From: Gordionus sp. m RMFG-2023
Lineage: Eukaryota; Nematomorpha; Gordioida; Chordodea; Parachordodidae
NCBI RefSeq assembly: GCF_954871325.1
Contig: NC_088777.1
Coordinates: forward strand, 4,404,509 to 4,468,508
Direction of reading: 5' to 3'
DNA: 64,000 nt
The position numbers and the translations under genes were made by a program. Under the pieces are notes generated by a model. That model had not been told where the DNA came from and ran no database searches. It was given only the letters and a program-made list of their open reading frames with translations. This document shows positions 58,232 through 64,000 of the stretch, piece by piece; position 1 is the first letter of the stretch, and each line of letters opens with the position of its first letter.

Positions 58232-58263
58232 CACAGGACAAAAACACTGTTATGATCTCTGTG
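58232..58263 (-). promoter_or_regulatory. IRE-like stem-loop in the ferritin 5' UTR (candidate)
   Basis: On the minus strand, 23-54 nt upstream of the ferritin ATG, a CAGUGU loop is closed by CAUAA/UUUUG (five positions, one U-U mismatch) and a lower CACAG/CUGUG stem. Loop sequence, upper-stem length and position fit an iron-responsive element. The bulge expected to be C is U, and the lower stem has an extra A bulge. In known ferritin mRNAs IRP proteins bind such hairpins and block translation when iron is low. Functionality is uncertain. Confidence 0.4.
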
Positions 58264-60143
58264 AATTATTTTTAGATTAGATTATTTAAATATTTTTAAA
58301 AAAAAATTATAAATGTATATTTTGATAAAGATTAATGTTTTTTCATCATTTTAAATGCCTTAAGTTAAAATAAAGGGATTTTTTTTAATCTTAACAATAG
58401 ATGTGATAAATTGGCGTTACGTCAGTTAGTCAAATAATTATCCTAAAAATTTAGAATTTTTATAAATATTTTTCCTTTTTACTTCGCCTAACTTCTTTTA
58501 AATATTAATTTTATCTTCTTTATATATCCATCTAATTGAAAGGCATACCATTACTTTAAGTTAAATTCCTCTAATTTCTTTTAATTTTAAATCTCTTTGA
58601 TTTATCAAGAAACCAAATTAAACAACTTAAATTTGTATACGCAATTATTTCGAAAGATACAGAATAATTTAGAACGATAAAATTGAGATTACTAGAAATA
58701 ATAAATAATTCCTGAAAAACATTGTATTTTTGTATTTTATCTCTTAAGTTTATAAACTCTTCAATTTTGCTCCTGTCTTCTACCCTTCTAGCTTAGTGAA
58801 ACTTTACTAATGGCCATTTTCTACGTTTATACACTTGCTCAATAGAAAATTTATGAATTTTTGTAAATATCTTTTAATATATTATACATCAATAAAATGA
58901 AAAAAAGTAAAAAGATGTTTTAAAAAGCCAAATATCCGCAATAAGATCGAATAGGTTATTTGGAAAAGAAATCTATATCCCATATTAGGAATGCTTAAAC
59001 TTATGAGAATGTAATATATATTTGGTATTAAATGTTTTTTTATAAAAAAAGAAGAGAAAGAAAAATATAAAACTCATAAGAATGTAATAGAACGAAGAAA
59101 ATAAAAAATATATGAATGTTATATTAAAAAATATGATAAAAAGTAATCACTTTTGAATTAGAATATGAGGGAATTAAATTTTTATCAAAACTTTTAATTT
59201 AAGTATGAAATGTAAATATATTATATTGGATAGAAGTCCTTTTCAGCATCAGCGTCTACATGATCAATTAATTGGATGAACACCCCTCAAAAATTTATAA
59301 CTACCTCCCCCCCCCCCCACCCCCCTCCGCGCCAAGGTTTTTGCCGCGTTCAGCTGTGATTTTTCCGCATTTGAATTAAACGTTGTTTTTTTATTATAAT
59401 ATTATTACCTTCATACATTTAAACATTATTATACTATATTAACAACTAAAAATGGATGTATAAGAGTTATTATTTAGAACAGGAATAATTAAAAAAGACC
59501 ACTCATGTAAATGAATGCAATGCATTTTTATAATAATTGTTTGCCATGAATATGAGTTTGCTGATGCCTAACCCTTTTAAATTAGATTCGAAAGGATAGC
59601 AAAAAATTATCCAGGAATTTTATTTGAAATTAATGACTAAGATTGTATGCACTAGATAAATTTGATCAAGGTTTAAATTCTGTATTTATCCAAAATAGTT
59701 CTATAATAAAAGTATTAAATAATTATTTATGGCAAAATATTTTATCCTAATTTATCTAAAAATTTATAGATATTCCCACAATAAATTTATATTATCCCCC
59801 CCCCCCCTCACTCCTACCCCCTTAATTACCTTAAAACTATTGGTAGCAAACTGTTCATAGTAGCGTCACAAGAAAACTAGCAGGGGCTTGAGCCCTCTCA
59901 AAAATTTGAAGAGTTCACTTATAATTTTGAAATTTTATCAAATGTAAAAATGTAATTTGGATATAACTAAAAAAAGGTAATTTTGGATAATGTTCTAAAA
60001 ATAAAGAAGGTCATTTTAAAAATAATTTTTTTGAGGCCCCTGAGATTGTAAAGGGTAATGACGCCTCTGGACGCTTGTAATATTGATTAATTAAAGAAAA
60101 GAAAGTAAATATATTAAACGAGGAGTACGAATTAGAAAAGTGA
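58264..60143. other. Intergenic stretch upstream of ferritin
   Basis: Should contain the ferritin promoter. C-rich runs near 59308-59326 and 59799-59807. 59885-60071 is an interspersed repeat related to 43665-43835, with CAGGGGCTT / CAGAGGCGT ends. No gene was recognised. Confidence 0.45.
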
Positions 60144-60359
60144 ACGGAAGAGATATTAAGCAAAAAGGATTTTGTAAACAATGACAAAGAAATGAACCTA
60201 AAGGAGACTGAGGAAAGGTATACATATCAAGAATCTGAAGGAAGTATTACGGAAAAGTTAGAAACTACAATAGGTCAAGTTCGATATCTTACAAGAGTAA
60301 GGAAAAAACAAAATCTTAAAATTTTGATTCCCCGTCATTTTTACTGGATTATGAGCTAG
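60144..60359 (+). CDS. Possible exon or gene fragment, charged protein
   Basis: A 71-codon open stretch with coding-like composition (LSKKDFVNN, EMNLKETEERYTYQE, LETTIGQVRYLTR). A strong donor-like ACAAGA|GTAAGG at about 60298 suggests an exon end. No partner exon or family was recognised, and a chance frame cannot be excluded. Confidence 0.2.
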   Translation, partial: TEEILSKKDFVNNDKEMNLKETEERYTYQESEGSITEKLETTIGQVRYLTRVRKKQNLKILIPRHFYWIMS

Positions 60360-60938
60360 TTATACTATATATCTTGAAATAATTATTTGAGGCTATAGTG
60401 GTAAACTGCCTTTTCAATGGGATTAATATTTATATTGAATAAGGAGAAGGGCACATTTGTCAGTGACTTCGGCGAGATTGCCTTTAATAATAGCATACGA
60501 TTTGATAGATATAATATTTATCTGATGATACATTTTAAAGGAGATATGTACAAAAATATTGAATACTATCACTTCTGTACCTGTAATCAAAAATATGAAT
60601 AATATATCATTTTAATCGATTCAATTCATATTTTTTTTCAAAATATGTATTCTATATGATCAAACAAAGCCAGGAATTTTAGAATAGAATTAATTCATTT
60701 TAGATCTAATACTACATTTTTAGAAACAACTCGAAATAGATTTTATCTAACCGATTGGTTACCACCATTAACCAATAGGAAATAATTAAATACCTTAATA
60801 TAGAACATATGCCAACTAACCTCAATTTTCAAATGCAAATTTCATAAACTATGTTATATAGTCATTGAGCAATAGAAAAAAGGAACTAAATCTACATATT
60901 AATATTTAAAATAATGATATTCAATTCTAAACAACTAA

Positions 60939-61173
60939 CCTTGAATTCACAGTGCCGCGTTTGCGATCGCGATAAAACAGCTGATAGTTTTTCAAAACCT
61001 GATTATAGGATTGATTTCTCTTTATTTATAAATCATTATTTCACGATTATTATTATGAATTTAATTAAAGACAAAATTAATATTAATAAATAAAAAATTG
61101 TTCTCATAATCAGATTTTAAAAATCTATCAGCTGTTAAATGGCGATCGCAATAGCGCCACTATGAATTCAAGG
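60939..61173. mobile_element. PIF/Harbinger-type MITE
   Basis: 235-bp element with inverted ends CCTTGAATTCA, flanked by TAA on both sides (60936-60938, 61174-61176). Internal GCGATCGC and ATCAGCTGTTAAAT blocks. Same family as 18281-18514. Confidence 0.82.
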
Positions 61174-61308
61174 TAATATTATATCTTTAATATATTTTAG
61201 TTTAATGCCTCATGGCATGATTCAAAATATTTTTGTTTTGTTTATAATTTATCGCGTTACAATTTACATTTTTATCATTTTATCACTTAACTTAAATTCA
61301 GCCTAAAA

Positions 61309-61949
61309 CAGGGATGTGAACCCTCCTTTTAAAAAAATGAGTTCGGGTTTGAGTGTGAAAAATCTCTGAACCCGGTTCGGGTTCAGGTAGGTTGAGGGTT
61401 CGGAGACCAGAAAAATAATGACTTATTAAAATTAGTTAAAATAACAGAAACATCATTTTTTTGAAAAATTTATTTCAATTAGTTTTGACATAAAATTAAT
61501 TTTATCATTATAATTCGTGATCTTGTACTTCTCTTTTTTCTTACGCAATTTAATAATCCACAAACAACAATATCCTAAAATAGATATTATACGAAAAATG
61601 GCCCATTCTTAAATATAACAAAAATGATTTCCACGAAAAAAAATGATCAAAAATTGTTATTTTTTTAAAAATTAATATTTTCTCTTGAATAAAAAAAAAC
61701 AGTTGTTTCAAATAGGAAATCTTTTATGAAAATCGTAAATTAATGTTTTTTATATTATATTATTTTTATCATATAATTTAAAATAAATAAAATGAAAGTA
61801 TAAAATAATAAAAATAATTTTTTTTAAAAAATTAAAAGAAAAATTTTTTTTAAAAAAGATTTGACCCTGAACCCTAAATTTTAAAAAGGGTTTAGGGTTG
61901 GGTTAGGGTTCAGCGAAATATCGAGGGGTCGGGTGGGTTCTCATTTTTG
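61309..61949. mobile_element. hAT-type non-autonomous element (family C-like)
   Basis: Left end CAGGGATGTGAACCC, right end (reverse complement) CAAAAATGAGAACCCA. GGTTCGGGTTCAGG and GGGTTAGGGTTCAG arrays flank an AT-rich core. No target duplication was recognised. Confidence 0.55.
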
Positions 61950-62301
61950 ATCTTGAATAAAGAATATTTTTATTATATTTTCTTTGAGTACCTTAAAATG
62001 ATTTATTGTTTACTATTATTGACGTAAAGAGATATATAAATAAGATATGTTTTTGAATTAGACAGTCATGTATTACTCATGCTTCAGTGATATATTATTA
62101 ATGATTCAGTGATACATTGTTTATGATTTATTGATAAAGTGACATGTTATTATGTGAAATTTTAGATATATATATTTAATATATCATTATGCAAAGAGAT
62201 TTAGTATCCCCTCGAACACCTCAATTCCATATTAATTAACAGTATATTTCTAAGGAGTTATTTTTTCAAATATATGAGATTCAAGATAGGCCCAAAACCC
62301 A

Positions 62302-62586
62302 ACACAGTTTCTTTTAAAAAGAATTATTCCCGGAAATACAATTTTACCTGAGTTCGTCCAAATTATAGATTAAGATTCAGATAATACCTAACCATTTATA
62401 TTATTAGCTCGGAGTGTAAACTAGATTGATTTTCGTAAAGAGATATGCCTTGATAAATTGGAATATAAAGGTGGATCGGTTTTTGAATCATATCATAAGA
62501 TCCAAGAGCTACCAAGTCACGGAACTGAACTTAAATTTTCCAGCATTAAGAATGTACTAAGAATGCATTTTTATCTTCTTAAATAA
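62302..62586 (+). pseudogene. Unidentified protein-coding remnant with three in-frame stops
   Basis: One frame reads FLLKRIIPGNTILPEFVQII, stop, DSDNT, stop, PFILLARSVN, stop, then about 50 uninterrupted codons (IDFRKEICLDKLEYKGGSVF, IQELPSHGTELKFSSIKNV). The coding character continues across the stops, as in a decayed exon or transposon gene. Family not recognised. Confidence 0.35.
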
Positions 62587-62818
62587 CATTAGATTTTGAT
62601 CAAGGATTTATATGGTAAATGGCTGGAGTTAATTTCAAATTATTGTATAAAAATATGTAAATACTTGGCTTTAGTTTTTTATTTTTTTTAAAATCATATC
62701 ATTCTCTCCTTTAAAGATTATGATTCTAAGAATTTTTTAATACTATTATTATTATATTTCTAGAACCAAATTAGTATTATGATAAATTTTGATATTAGAT
62801 AGCATCTTAAAAATAACG

Positions 62819-64000
62819 ATGTCAAAGTTATTTCAATGGAAAAAGCCTAAAAAAGATGATTCATCAGATGAGGACCAAGATAAAGAGGCAGAAAAACAAG
62901 GAAATCAAAGAGAAATTAAAAAAGGGCCAGAGATCAAGATGAGAAGAAACGCTGAGGAGGAGAATGGGGATGGAGATGAAGATTCTTTTCAAGATAAGAA
63001 ATATAAGCAAACGAACAAGTCACCCTCATCATCGGGAATAAACAAATCTAATAAAAACCAGGATAAATTAGCAAAAAGCACTTCCTCTGATAGTCTTTTC
63101 CCAACTAAATCCATTTCTAAACATAGACACAGAAACAAGCACCGCCAAGATTATAATCAGGATTATGAGGGCAGAGAGATGGAAATATTATCGAATTCTG
63201 TCTCAAACAAAAATTTGCGCAACAAAGATAGTTTAGTCACATTCTGGGAACTCCCATCCTTGGATGTTCACACTAATGTTAATTACGAAGAATTGATAAA
63301 GGATTATGGCTTGAACATTAACATTTTAAAACATGATTTACCACTGGAAATAGTAATATCCAAATATATTCACTCTTTTTATTGCTCTTTTTAATCTAAA
63401 AATATCTAATAAGGAATTATATTAATAATTATTTGTTTTAATCACTAATTTATAATTTTTCTGTATAATAACAATTTGATTGGAAATGATATTTTTAGTT
63501 AAGAACCAGATTGTACCATTTAGACATGAAGATTAACGAAAAATTTTGCATTTTAATCCAAGAAAACGGTACGAGGGAAAAACAATATCAAGAATTGAGA
63601 TACGACATTAAATGTCTTGCAGATAAAATAGAGAGCAAGGAGGAATACGCAAACGCATTGAAAGAGATAAAGGCTAAATTACGGGACATCGAAATTGAAA
63701 TGGCGGAAAATAAAAATTCGATGCACCAAAATATCTTAGAAAATCAAAAAAAGTTGTTAGAGTTTACGCAGAAAATGGAAAATATGGATAAAATGAGCAA
63801 AGAATCTGGTATAATATTTATAAGTTTAAATAGCATTTATACCATTGGTCCAATTATGTTGAATTTAAGATTTAATCGTAACAAAATTGTTTATAAATTT
63901 CTTATTAAGAAATACAGAAATTGCAGGATTACATCTCAAAAGAGTTAATTGAGAAGTCTCTAAATATTGAAAAACTCAAAATGGATCATGAGAACATGGT
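62819..64000 (+). CDS. Unidentified coiled-coil protein, first three exons (runs off window)
   Basis: Exon 1 is 62819-63352 (ATG, 178 codons), exon 2 is 63499-63808 and exon 3 begins at 63910 and continues past the edge. Junctions ATA|GTAATA, TTTTTAG|TTAAGA, TCTG|GTATAA and TTAAG|AAATAC keep phase. Residues 1-125 (MSKLFQWKKPKKDDSSDEDQ onward) are hydrophilic, Lys/Asp/Glu/Ser-rich and likely disordered. From about residue 165 heptad-like helices follow (LPLEILRTRLYHLDMKINEK, ALKEIKAKLRDIEIEMAENK, KLQDYISKELIEK). The architecture suggests a structural, cytoskeletal or centrosomal type of protein, but I do not recognise the family and assign no function. At least 311 residues are visible. Confidence 0.7.

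Overview
This window is nuclear DNA of an invertebrate animal: very AT-rich, with long introns full of transposable elements. The secreted ferritin with its arthropod-style C-terminus makes an arthropod the best guess, but that is an inference. No bacterial features are present.

Layout. (1) 1-6710, plus strand: the last five coding exons of the spliceosome-disassembly factor TFIP11. The 4.7-kb intron between its 2nd and 3rd visible exons carries a near-perfect inverted repeat (arms 1213-2813 and 3447-5035) built from a viral RNA-dependent RNA polymerase gene. Any TFIP11 pre-mRNA could fold into about 1.6 kb of virus-derived dsRNA. (2) 6711-19915: a TTCTC satellite, small hAT-type MITEs, and a complete 4.6-kb Mutator-like element (9591-14164) with a 9-bp target duplication and minisatellite-like ends. 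(3) 19916-22636: an almost intact hAT element with a split BED zinc finger, inserted beside an older hAT remnant. (4) 23341-42420, minus strand: an R-Ras/Ras2-type GTPase in five recognised exons over 19 kb. Its switch-I exon is present twice in a perfect 241-bp tandem duplication. Its introns hold a second degraded hAT, a foldback repeat, many MITEs and microsatellites. (5) 42735-45939: hAT-type elements between genes. (6) 48019-58209, minus strand: a complete secreted ferritin heavy chain (237 aa, five exons, signal peptide, full ferroxidase site) with an IRE-like stem-loop just upstream of its start. Its intron 4 holds a 5.1-kb foldback element with 2.4-kb terminal inverted repeats and a perfect 9-bp target duplication. 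(7) 58210-64000: MITEs, gene remnants, and the first three exons of an unidentified coiled-coil protein that runs off the right edge.

The host reading frames join in phase across all inferred splice sites, so the three recognised host genes look functional despite their load of insertions. The most unusual features are the intronic viral hairpin, the duplicated Ras exon and the ferritin foldback element. Family names are from memory of conserved motifs; no searches were run.
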